Positions 1-5,392 of a stretch of DNA of 5,392 nt are shown one piece after another; the stretch's first letter is position 1, and the number at the start of each line of letters is the position of its first letter. The DNA comes from Gemmatimonadota bacterium (GTDB lineage Bacteria; GCA-2686955). Below the pieces are notes generated by a model. The model was not told the origin of the DNA. It saw only the letters and a list, made by a program, of their open reading frames with translations, and made no database searches. The position numbers and the translations under genes are program-made. Location of the stretch: contig JALXCG010000528.1 in assembly GCA_026991065.1 (NCBI GenBank), forward strand, positions 1 through 5,392, written 5' to 3'.

Positions 1-2368
1 CCGGCGCCGCGGCCCTGAGCAGGGAATCGGGACAGCGCGTGCGATGCTCCAGAACCGCCTTGAGTGTGCGGTGGGCGAGTGTGGCGGAGTTCAGATAAGC
101 GCTGCGCGGCGCATCGAAGAGGATCCGCGGATGGAGATCGGTGTTGAGCGCGCCCGCGCCGCCGGCGAACGCGGCCAGCGCTTCGCGGTCCATGCAGTAG
201 GCGCCCAGCAGGTCGACCGCGCTCAGAAACGCTTCTCCCGCGCCCTGCCGCAGCGCCATGCCGAACCAGTCGAGATCCAGACTCAGCGGCGCGCCATCAC
301 CCGGCGCCGCCCGCCCCACCAACCCCAGGGCCGAAGTCTGGGGGTTGTAGACCCCAAGAAAGGCATCGGCTTGCGGGAAAACCGCGAGAAAAGTGCGCAC
401 CACCGTCGCCAGGTTCTGGGGATCGAACTGATGCAGCGGCAGCCACTGAACGAAGAGTCCAGCCGCAGTCAAATGCTCCCGAATCGCCTGAAAATGCTCC
501 AGCGAATAGAGATTGCCCGCGCCGTCCCGGGCGGGGTGAAAGAGGTCGCCGACGATCACGTCGAAACTGTCCGCGGAAGCGGCGACAAAGCGACGCGCAT
601 CGGCGGCGTGGAAATGGATCCGGCGATCACCGGCGATCTGGTGATTGATTTCGGCGAAAAAGGGCAGGGCCCCAATCACTTCCGGCACCAGCTCGACCGC
701 ATCCACCCGCTCCAGCGGATAGGAGCGACAGGCGGAGAGGGTGGCCCCGGTGCCGATCCCCAGGAAGAGCGCGCGCTTCGCGTTCGGTGCCAGCAGAAGG
801 GGCAGATGCCCCATGCGATGCTCGCCGTAACTGTAGCCGCCGCCCATGCGGAAATACTGGTTGACCTGCAGCCGGCGGGTTGGCGCGTTGCTCCCACGCA
901 GGGGTTTCTCGCCGATCAGCACAGTGCCGTAAAGGCCTTCATGCTGCCGCAGCAGGGTCCACCCCGGCGGGAGTTGCGCCAAACGCAGATTGGCGGGCAG
1001 AAGGGTCAGGGCGAGGACAGCGGTGATGGCGGTCAGGGCCCCGCGCCGCCCGCCGGCCGCCACGCTTGGTGCGCTCAGGAGCAGGAGCAGTGCGTAGAGC
1101 CCGGCCACCAGGAGCAGCGCCGCGCGATAGCCGAACGCGGGAATCGCCCAGAGTCCAAAGAGAAATGGGGCGAGCGCCGCGCCCGCGGTATTGAGGGCGA
1201 GCAGGTGGCCGATCCCGGTTGCGGCGCGGAAGCCTAAAAGATGGGTAAAAAGCGCCCCCATCAGTAGCGTAGGCGGCAAAAAGACCAGGGCCGCGACCGC
1301 AATCTCGGCGAGCAGTTGCAGTGCGTAGGGCGCATCGGCGGTGGCGCTGAAGACCGCCGGCGCGGCCTGCATGGCGAAGGCGCAGAGAAGAGTAGCGACT
1401 GCCAGCAGCCAGGAGAGCGTCGCGGTGGCGGGCGCGGCCACCGCCGCCGACCAGCGGGGGCTGAAGCGCGACCACCCCCAGGCACCGGCGGTGGTGCCCA
1501 GCAGGTAGATGGCGAGAGTGTTGGCGAAGGTGTAGATGGTGCCCCGGGTAACCTGCGCGATGGTCTGAACGCAGACCACCTCCAACCCGAGACCGGCGAG
1601 ACCGGCCAGAAAAACCAGGAGCGCCAGGCGCGGTGGGCCGGAGCGGCCGGGGAGTGCGGACGCGGGCCGCGGATCCGCGGCCCCTGCGGCCTGGTGCCGC
1701 TGGTCGCCCCAGGATCGCGCAAGCAGCGCCGCCAACAAGCCGCCGGTGGCGAGCAGGAGGGCGCTCCAGACCATGCCGGTCAGCGGCAGGAGCAGATAGA
1801 CCGAACCCCAGACCCCCACCACGGCGCCGGCAGTATTGGCGGCATAAAGGCGGCCCAGACTGCGACTGCCCGCTTCGGCGGGGAACTGGCGCCGGCGCGC
1901 CTCGACCAAGGCGGGGAGCGTTGCGCCCATGCAGAGCGTCGCCGGAAGCAGGGTAAGGGCGGCCACCGCAATGGACAACGCCAGGGCCGGAAAAGTGTCA
2001 TTGTTGCCGGCCGCCGGCCCCAGCAGCGGAGGCAGGATGGCCGCGAGACGATGCAGAAGCAGCGGACTCAATGCGGCCCAGAGAGCCGCTGTCAGCTCCA
2101 GGCGGACAAAGAGGCGCAGCGGATCCCGACTGCGCGCGATCCGTCCTTGTAGTCGCCAGGCACCCAGCGCCAGGCCGGCGAAGAAACCGGTGATGACACC
2201 GAGCACGCCAAGGATTTCGCTCCCCAACGAGAGAGCCAGCAGACGGGTCCAGAGGATCTCGTAGCCGAGCCCGGCGACCCCGGAGAGGGCAAAGGCGAAA
2301 AGCAGCGGATGGTCCGCTTCCGGCGGCGCCGGGCCGGGGCGGTCCGAGGTCGAAGAAGCGGCGGCCAT
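1..2368 (-). CDS. Fused polytopic membrane protein / spermidine-synthase-like protein (3' end outside window)
   Basis: The frame is open for 789 codons from ATG at 2368 to the window edge, so the C-terminus is missing. After about 20 disordered residues comes a hydrophobic region (residues 22-460, roughly 12-13 membrane segments). It is built of two related halves: 'SGVAGLGYE' (29-37) resembles 'AGLAGLGLE' (255-263), and 'LPATLCMGA...NTAGA' (141-182) resembles 'LPPTLLMGA...NTAGA' (364-397). Residues 470-680 are a Rossmann-type aminopropyltransferase/methyltransferase fold: 'QVNQYFRMGGG' (501-511), glycine motif GIGTGA (537-542), acidic E559 in 'VDAVEL', D590 in 'AADARRF', and 'VGDLFHP' (606-612). 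This is the architecture annotated as fused MFS/spermidine synthase; such proteins often carry a further C-terminal extension. The classical D-x-x-D-P active-site motif reads D-L-F-H-P, so polyamine synthesis is not assured and the substrate is unknown. No good Shine-Dalgarno lies at the start, which follows the previous stop by 2 nt, so translational coupling is likely. Confidence 0.9.
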   Translation of the reverse strand, partial: MAAASSTSDRPGPAPPEADHPLLFAFALSGVAGLGYEILWTRLLALSLGSEILGVLGVITGFFAGLALGAWRLQGRIARSRDPLRLFVRLELTAALWAALSPLLLHRLAAILPPLLGPAAGNNDTFPALALSIAVAALTLLPATLCMGATLPALVEARRRQFPAEAGSRSLGRLYAANTAGAVVGVWGSVYLLLPLTGMVWSALLLATGGLLAALLARSWGDQRHQAAGAADPRPASALPGRSGPPRLALLVFLAGLAGLGLEVVCVQTIAQVTRGTIYTFANTLAIYLLGTTAGAWGWSRFSPRWSAAVAAPATATLSWLLAVATLLCAFAMQAAPAVFSATADAPYALQLLAEIAVAALVFLPPTLLMGALFTHLLGFRAATGIGHLLALNTAGAALAPFLFGLWAIPAFGYRAALLLVAGLYALLLLLSAPSVAAGGRRGALTAITAVLALTLLPANLRLAQLPPGWTLLRQHEGLYGTVLIGEKPLRGSNAPTRRLQVNQYFRMGGGYSYGEHRMGHLPLLLAPNAKRALFLGIGTGATLSACRSYPLERVDAVELVPEVIGALPFFAEINHQIAGDRRIHFHAADARRFVAASADSFDVIVGDLFHPARDGAGNLYSLEHFQAIREHLTAAGLFVQWLPLHQFDPQNLATVVRTFLAVFPQADAFLGVYNPQTSALGLVGRAAPGDGAPLSLDLDWFGMALRQGAGEAFLSAVDLLGAYCMDREALAAFAGGAGALNTDLHPRILFDAPRSAYLNSATLAHRTLKAVLEHRTRCPDSLLRAAAP
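1664..1683. repeat. Perfect 20-bp palindrome inside the fused synthase gene
   Basis: Arms GGGCCGCGGA and TCCGCGGCCC are exact reverse complements with no spacer; the symmetry stops at the next base on each side (C/C). It lies in codons 229-235 (Ala-Ala-Asp-Pro-Arg-Pro-Ala), in the hydrophilic linker between the two membrane halves, where protein constraint should be weak. It could be a chance product of GC-rich linker codons, a protein-binding site, or a remnant of a dispersed palindromic element. Function is unknown. Confidence 0.6.
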
Positions 2369-2370
2369 CT

Positions 2371-2772
2371 TCAGGATTCAGACTCTTCTGCTCGCTTCCG
2401 CTTGCGCTCTTCGACACTTTGCAGAAAACGCCTCCACTCCTCCTCCTGCTGATTGCCGATGCGCCGCTGGATCTCATCGTGGCTGAGGCTCAGTTGCTCC
2501 TCGACCACCTTCCAGCCCACAGCGATCCCCGCTTCCCACAGATCAGCATCCTGGCGTGGATCAAGATTGGTGGGAAAAAGAGGTTCGCCCGCCGCGTCGC
2601 TCATATAGTCCGGCAATTCGGAGTGGCGCCCCAGAGGAAAGAGCGAGGTTCGCTGGAGGAAGCCTTCGAGTTCTTCATACTCCTCGGCTGCAAGCAGCGT
2701 GCGAACCCGTTCCAGCAGTTCCGGGCGGGAGTACCAGCGTCGCAGCGCGTGTGTCTGTTGCTCACTCAGCAT
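2371..2772 (-). CDS. Small charged soluble protein of unknown function (133 aa)
   Basis: I do not recognise a family. The frame is open further upstream (to an ATG at 2847), but ATG at 2772 is chosen because GGAGG (2786-2782) sits 9 nt before it and the extra 25 residues look like translated leader (Cys, Pro, Ser rich). The protein starts MLSEQQTHALRRWYSRPELL, predicted helical. Residues 17-40 form an acidic amphipathic helix ('AAEEYEELEGFLQ'); the middle (41-75) is Pro/Gly-rich with 'LPDYMSDAAGEPLFPTNLDP'; residues 78-95 are 'LWEAGIAVGWKVVEEQLS'; the C-terminus (98-133) is a strongly charged helix, perhaps a coiled coil, ending in a Lys/Arg/Glu-rich tail. There is no signal peptide or membrane segment, so it is probably cytoplasmic. 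It lies 81 nt after the membrane protein gene and 2 nt before the fused synthase gene, suggesting co-expression and possibly a partner role, which is inference only. Confidence 0.8.
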   Translation of the reverse strand: MLSEQQTHALRRWYSRPELLERVRTLLAAEEYEELEGFLQRTSLFPLGRHSELPDYMSDAAGEPLFPTNLDPRQDADLWEAGIAVGWKVVEEQLSLSHDEIQRRIGNQQEEEWRRFLQSVEERKRKRAEESES

Positions 2773-2781
2773 GGGGAAGGA

Positions 2782-2786
2782 CCTCC
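2782..2786 (-). promoter_or_regulatory. Ribosome binding site GGAGG deciding the start of the 133-aa protein
   Basis: GGAGG on the minus strand, 9 nt before ATG 2772. It is the strongest Shine-Dalgarno match near this gene and is why the shorter start was chosen over ATG 2847. Confidence 0.7.
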
Positions 2787-2802
2787 GCGTCGCCGCCGAC
2801 GC
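2787..2802 (-). other. Perfect 6-bp stem, 4-nt loop hairpin abutting the ribosome binding site
   Basis: On the minus strand GCGTCG, loop GCGG, CGACGC; the stem ends at the base directly before GGAGG (2786-2782). All six pairs are Watson-Crick, five of them G-C. There is no U-run after it, so it is not a standard intrinsic terminator for the preceding gene. It could hold the binding site in an open position, act as an mRNA-processing or stability element in the 81-nt gap, or be a chance structure in GC-rich DNA. Confidence 0.45.
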
Positions 2803-2853
2803 ACCTGGGGGACTCTCAGTGGGATCGCAGCAAGATACCACAGGCACGCGGAA

Positions 2854-3582
2854 TTACTCGTCGGTCGCGCTGGCGGAAGTGCGCAGCAGTCCCGCGCCGG
2901 CGGCGATCAAAGGCCCGACAAAGAGGGTCAACACCACGGCACGGCCTCTGCCCAGCGGGTCAGCCGAGCCGAAGATTGCGTAGAGATCGAAAAAGAGAAA
3001 GAAAAAGAGCGCCATGGCGAGGAGCAGCAGACCGCTGCAACGGGGCCAATGCTTTGCACCGTAGGCCAGGGCAAAGAACGGGACCGCCAGAGAACACTGC
3101 ATGACGATGGCGACCGGTCCGCTGTATTCAGTGCCGATGTTGCTGAGCAGATTGAAGAGCAGCCAGACCACGCCGAAAGTGATCAACAAACGAACCGCCG
3201 CCCGTTGCGCACCCCAAAAGCCAAACAGCGAACTCACCAGCCCGGTAAACCACATCACCACCAGGATGGTGGTTGCCAAAGCGGCGGGAGCCACTTCGAC
3301 GCTGGCGTTGGCGCGGAACACGCCAACCAGAAAAAAGGTCAGAAGACCGCCCGCCAGATAGGCATGGTAGCCGGCGCGCCACGCCGCCTGGCGTTGAAAC
3401 TCATCCTGATCATGGACCCAACCGAACTCGCGCAGAACCCCCGGTCCGAAAGTTCCCAGGGCGACAACCCAGAGGAACTTCCAGCTCAGGTTGCAGAGAA
3501 GAAAACCGAGCAGGACCAGGGCGGCGCCGGCCATCGTGACCGCTGTCGGACGCCAGTCAGGGCGAGGTTCTGGAATCCTCAT
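2854..3582 (-). CDS. Polytopic membrane protein of unknown function, paired with HTH regulator (242 aa)
   Basis: ATG 3582 is preferred over the in-frame ATG at 3618 because AGGGAG (3594-3589) stands 6 nt upstream and the product then begins with a short hydrophilic cytoplasmic stretch (MRIPEPRPDWRP) before the first membrane helix. About seven or eight membrane segments are visible: roughly 14-30, 34-50, 72-89, 98-120, 129-148, 155-173, 182-203 and 213-234. The loop at 51-72 is charged ('REFGWVHDQDEFQRQAAWRA') and is followed by 'GYHAYLAGGL'; a run of Phe ('LFFFLFFDL', 192-200) is encoded by T-rich tracts. I do not recognise a named family or catalytic motif. The start overlaps the end of the HTH gene by 26 nt, so the two are translated from one message. 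Small XRE regulators next to short polytopic membrane proteins are a common bacterial arrangement, usually of unknown function. A sensor, transporter or immunity-type membrane partner are all possible. Confidence 0.85.
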   Translation of the reverse strand: MRIPEPRPDWRPTAVTMAGAALVLLGFLLCNLSWKFLWVVALGTFGPGVLREFGWVHDQDEFQRQAAWRAGYHAYLAGGLLTFFLVGVFRANASVEVAPAALATTILVVMWFTGLVSSLFGFWGAQRAAVRLLITFGVVWLLFNLLSNIGTEYSGPVAIVMQCSLAVPFFALAYGAKHWPRCSGLLLLAMALFFFLFFDLYAIFGSADPLGRGRAVVLTLFVGPLIAAGAGLLRTSASATDE

Positions 3583-3805
3583 CGTGGTCTCCCTCTTCCA
3601 ATTCAAAAAGGGCCTCAACCGTCACCGAGAAGATGGCCGCCAGGCGCAGCGCCAAAGCCACCGAAGGGTTGTAACGCCCCTTCTCCATCGAGATGATGGT
3701 TTGCCGGCTGACTCCGGCGCGTTGCGCCAACTCCTGCTGAGTCATCCCCCCTATCAAGATGCGATGACGCTTCAGGTGATTGCGGATCCGGTCGCGGGTA
3801 GTCAT
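3557..3805 (-). CDS. Cro/CI-family (XRE) helix-turn-helix transcriptional regulator (82 aa)
   Basis: This is a compact DNA-binding protein. Residues 5-16 form the first helix (RIRNHLKRHRIL), 'MTQQELAQRAGVSRQTIISM' (21-40) is the helix-turn-helix with recognition helix SRQTIISMEKG, then 'RYNPSVALALRLAAIFSV' and 'TVEALFELEE' complete the five-helix fold. The 'GVSRQTI..(I/M)E.G.Y.PS..LA..(I/L)A..F.V..E.LF' pattern matches the small stand-alone XRE regulators of the YgzD type (about 65-70 aa); the acidic tail (71-82, EGDHDEDSRTSP) is a short extension that lies over the ribosome binding site and start of the next gene. ATG 3805 is needed to include helix 1; the internal Met21 would remove it. No Shine-Dalgarno precedes ATG 3805. 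It probably binds as a dimer to the palindromes at 3830-3851 in its own promoter and regulates the downstream membrane protein gene. Confidence 0.93.
   Translation of the reverse strand: MTTRDRIRNHLKRHRILIGGMTQQELAQRAGVSRQTIISMEKGRYNPSVALALRLAAIFSVTVEALFELEEGDHDEDSRTSP
3589..3594 (-). promoter_or_regulatory. Ribosome binding site AGGGAG of the membrane protein gene, inside the HTH gene
   Basis: AGGGAG matches AGGAGG at five of six positions and is 6 nt before ATG 3582. It lies within the last codons of the HTH reading frame, so translation of the regulator could help open this start (translational coupling). Confidence 0.6.
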
Positions 3806-3811
3806 GTGCTC

Positions 3812-3840
3812 AATGTATAGTTTGTTTTACGTTCTGTCAA
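3812..3840 (-). promoter_or_regulatory. Sigma70-type promoter for the HTH regulator operon
   Basis: On the minus strand a perfect -35 TTGACA occupies 3840-3835. Two overlapping -10 candidates follow: TACATT at 3817-3812 (17-nt spacer, four of six consensus bases) and TATACA at 3819-3814 (15-nt spacer, four of six). The patch is clearly AT-richer than its surroundings. Either -10 would place the transcription start within a few bases of the HTH start codon (about 3805-3807), which agrees with the lack of a Shine-Dalgarno and suggests a leaderless or near-leaderless mRNA. Confidence 0.7.
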
Positions 3841-3851
3841 GAACGCTTGAC
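3830..3851. promoter_or_regulatory. Two overlapping 6-4-6 inverted repeats over the -35 box (candidate operator)
   Basis: First repeat: CGTTCT (3830-3835), spacer GTCA, AGAACG (3840-3845). Second repeat: GTCAAG (3836-3841), spacer AACG, CTTGAC (3846-3851). Both are perfect, both are 16 bp, and they overlap by 10 bp. The -35 hexamer (3835-3840) lies within the first and all but one base within the second. Position and symmetry suit binding of a dimeric regulator, most simply the HTH protein encoded 25 bp downstream; occupancy would block RNA polymerase. Assignment of the binding protein is inference. Confidence 0.6.
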
Positions 3852-3889
3852 TCTCGCGCGAATCCCGAACTCCCGAAAAACTCTGTTTC

Positions 3890-5392
3890 CTAGGGTTTTC
3901 CGTAGTAGCGGTGGTACATCCGCAGCGGATCGGCACACCCGAGACCGCGCTCGATCAGATAGCGCAGGGTCAAGCGCATCACCAGAATGCTCTTGATCGC
4001 CGCATTGCGATGCCAGCGCCGGGTGGAAACCGCGACGCGCTCGAAGAGAAAGAGAGTTCGCCCCATCCGGTTCAGGCGCAGCGCCAGTTCCACATCTTCC
4101 ATCAGCGGGATGGCCGGAATCCGGCCGCCATCGACCACCGGCTCGCGGCGAAAGAATTGCACCTGGTCACCGAAGGTGATGCCGCCGAAGATTGCCCGCA
4201 GATCATTGCCGATCTCGAGCAGGCGATAGCGGAGTGCGCGGCCGTTGAACACCGCGCCAAGCGCTCCACCAATGGCGTCCGGCTGGGCGGCGAGGGCTTG
4301 CTGCGCGCGCGCCAGCGCTCCCGGCGGTACCCGCACGTCGGCGTGCACGATCGCTACCAGATCCGCCGTGGCCACGCGACAGCCGGCCTCGATCTGGCCA
4401 CCACGGCCCCCGCCGGCGGAGGGTGGCGCGGGGTGGTGGAGCACGGTTGCGCCGAGATCGCCGGCGATTGTCGCCGTGGCGTCGCTGGATCCGCCATCGA
4501 CGACGATGATCTCGCTGACCACGGGATCGGCGCGCAGTGCTTCGATGCAGGTGCGCAGCCGCCGCTCCTCGTTCAGCGCCGGGATGACCACCGCGAAGTT
4601 TCGCGGTGCGGTGGCCGCGGGACGGGTGTAGTGAATGGCGCGCCAGGCGTGCAGCATGATGAGCGGAAGAGGCAAGCCCCAGACCGCCCATTGCGCCCAA
4701 ACCGGCAGCATCCAGACGCCGGTCTGAGCCCTGGTCCCGGGGGCGATGAAGGTGGCGCCGATGGTGCCGAGCAGCAAAAACCAGGAGCGGTTCGGGCGCA
4801 GCACCAGGAGCGGCGTGACCCAGGTGAGATACCACCAATGGACAGTCGGCGCGCAGAGCAGAAATGCACCAAAGAGGAGCAGCAGCACCGCGGCGGGATC
4901 CGCGTCGGTCGACGAATTCGGCGCGCGCCGATTCAGTACCTGATGGCCGACCCCGAGAATGAGCACGAAGAGAACCCGGCTGCCCAGGTTGGCGAGCTGG
5001 TGGCTGCCGCTGCTCCAGCGCAGAAGCGCATGCAGCGAGCCATTGAAGGAAAAATCGCTGCCGAATGCCAGGAGCGAACGAAACAGATCGCCGCCATCCA
5101 GGTAGATGAACGGGAGAAGCGGCAGAATCAGGGTGACCGGAGTGATCCAGGCTTGACGCCAGTTGCGACGATTGATGAGCAGTGGCCAGGCGAGAAACGC
5201 GATGTATTTCACCTGAGCGGCGAGTCCGGCACAGAGAAAGAACCAGCCCCAGCGGCGGCGGGAATGGGCGTAGAGAAGTGCGACGATCGCCAGATTCTGC
5301 AGAGCGTCGAGGTGCCCCGCACCGGCGAAGGCGTAGACCACGACCGGCTGCAGTGCATGGAGCAGCGCCCAGCGAGCGTCGAGATGACGTTC
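3890..5392 (-). CDS. GT-C-like membrane glycosyltransferase fused to GT2-family glycosyltransferase domain (5' end outside window)
   Basis: The frame is open from the right edge to TAG 3892-3890 (500 codons); the true start is outside, and the GTG at 5341 is an internal Val codon. Residues 1-258 are strongly hydrophobic with 'AFAGAGHLDALQNLA' (21-35) and 'APTVHWWYLTWVTPLLVL' (181-198), patterns seen in polyprenyl-phosphate-sugar-dependent GT-C transferases (GT87/DUF2029-like). Residues 265-500 are a cytoplasmic GT-A domain: 'VVIPALNEE' (268-276), 'IIVVDGGSSDAT' (295-306), 'GGRGGQIEAG' (328-337), 'VHADVRVPPGAL' (349-360, the DxD-equivalent), 'GDQVQFFRR' (408-416), 'PLMEDVELALRL' (429-440) and 'STRRWHRNA' (456-464). 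This order matches TIGR04283, 'transferase 2, rSAM/selenodomain-associated', usually a stand-alone protein of about 220-240 aa. The fusion suggests one enzyme that forms or delivers a lipid-linked sugar and transfers sugar at the membrane. Donor, acceptor and the rSAM association are not shown here. Confidence 0.88.
   Translation of the reverse strand, partial: ERHLDARWALLHALQPVVVYAFAGAGHLDALQNLAIVALLYAHSRRRWGWFFLCAGLAAQVKYIAFLAWPLLINRRNWRQAWITPVTLILPLLPFIYLDGGDLFRSLLAFGSDFSFNGSLHALLRWSSGSHQLANLGSRVLFVLILGVGHQVLNRRAPNSSTDADPAAVLLLLFGAFLLCAPTVHWWYLTWVTPLLVLRPNRSWFLLLGTIGATFIAPGTRAQTGVWMLPVWAQWAVWGLPLPLIMLHAWRAIHYTRPAATAPRNFAVVIPALNEERRLRTCIEALRADPVVSEIIVVDGGSSDATATIAGDLGATVLHHPAPPSAGGGRGGQIEAGCRVATADLVAIVHADVRVPPGALARAQQALAAQPDAIGGALGAVFNGRALRYRLLEIGNDLRAIFGGITFGDQVQFFRREPVVDGGRIPAIPLMEDVELALRLNRMGRTLFLFERVAVSTRRWHRNAAIKSILVMRLTLRYLIERGLGCADPLRMYHRYYGKP

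Larger units (their letters stand above)
3806..3889. other. Intergenic gap between glycosyltransferase and HTH genes
   Basis: The 84-nt gap contains the promoter and palindromes described separately. In the half next to the glycosyltransferase stop (3846-3889) there is a direct repeat of TTCGGGA (minus strand, consecutive copies) and an 8-bp palindrome TCGCGCGA (3854-3861), but no stem followed by a U-run. I therefore see no intrinsic terminator for the upstream gene, and read-through into the HTH gene is possible. Confidence 0.5.

Noticed and set aside
622-640. Tandem CCGGCGATC copies in the synthase-like gene
   Set aside because: Two short copies within conserved coding sequence (Ile-Ala-Gly-Asp-Arg-Arg); explained by codon use, not a repeat element.
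44-1237. A 397-codon open frame on the plus strand
   Set aside because: It is antisense to the synthase-like gene, whose motifs are unambiguous. Its product is rich in Gln, Arg, Gly and Glu with no domain pattern, as expected for the complement of high-GC coding DNA.
939-2477. Several minus-strand open frames of 66-178 codons overlapping the synthase-like gene in other frames
   Set aside because: They are Arg/Pro/Ala-rich frame-shifted readings of the same coding region. The continuous 789-codon frame with conserved motifs accounts for the whole interval, and no frameshift is needed.
2773-2847. N-terminal extension of the small protein from ATG 2847
   Set aside because: The 25 extra residues are Cys/Ser/Pro-rich and unlike the rest of the protein. 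GGAGG at 2786-2782 points to ATG 2772.
3583-3618. Earlier start of the membrane protein at ATG 3618
   Set aside because: No better ribosome site precedes it, it would lengthen the overlap with the HTH gene to 62 nt, and ATG 3582 has AGGGAG at a good distance.
2419-3696. A 425-codon open frame on the plus strand
   Set aside because: It runs opposite three minus-strand genes and through the 81-nt gap. Its composition (Gln, Arg, His, Pro) and absence of recognisable motifs or a Shine-Dalgarno mark it as a shadow, while the minus-strand genes have good starts, membrane patterns and an HTH domain.
3847-3875. Divergent plus-strand promoter starting from TTGACT at 3847
   Set aside because: No -10-like hexamer occurs at a suitable distance in the GC-rich sequence that follows, and there is no plus-strand gene for it to serve.
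3846-3889. Intrinsic terminator after the glycosyltransferase gene
   Set aside because: Only a TTCGGGA direct repeat and a short TCGCGCGA palindrome are present; there is no stable stem followed by a U-run.

Overview
The window looks like an ordinary chromosomal stretch from a high-GC bacterium. The coding sequence is rich in G/C at third positions, Shine-Dalgarno signals are of the bacterial type, and there are no phage, transposon, CRISPR or RNA-gene signatures. A proteobacterial or deltaproteobacterial-like host (Desulfuromonadia or similar) would fit the gene families, but this is a guess because no marker gene is present. All five genes I support are on the minus strand. The long plus-strand open frames are antisense shadows of high-GC coding sequence.

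In the direction of transcription (right to left): (1) 5392-3890 is the 3' part of a two-domain membrane glycosyltransferase. Its N-terminal part is GT-C-like and multi-spanning, and its C-terminal part is a GT2-fold domain resembling the 'transferase 2, rSAM/selenodomain-associated' (TIGR04283) family. (2) An 84-nt AT-richer gap (3889-3806) holds a promoter with a perfect TTGACA -35 box embedded in two overlapping inverted repeats. (3) 3805-3557 encodes an 82-residue Cro/CI-type (XRE) helix-turn-helix regulator whose transcript may be nearly leaderless. (4) 3582-2854 encodes a polytopic membrane protein of unknown function whose start overlaps the regulator gene by 26 nt. (5) 2772-2371 encodes a small, charged soluble protein I do not recognise. 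(6) 2368 to the left edge encodes a large polytopic membrane protein fused to a spermidine-synthase-like domain; its C-terminus lies outside the window.

The regulator, membrane protein, small protein and fused synthase are close enough to form one operon (26-nt overlap, 81-nt gap, 2-nt gap) driven by the promoter at about 3812-3840. The regulator probably controls its own promoter through the overlapping palindromes; that is inference. The glycosyltransferase upstream is separated from them by this promoter and is probably a different unit.

I do not see a clear new defence or mobile system. The points most worth a second look are the two-palindrome, near-leaderless promoter; the HTH/membrane-protein pair coupled to an unknown small protein and a fused synthase; the altered D-x-x-D motif of the synthase domain; the GT-C/GT2 fusion; and a perfect 20-bp palindrome inside the synthase gene's linker.
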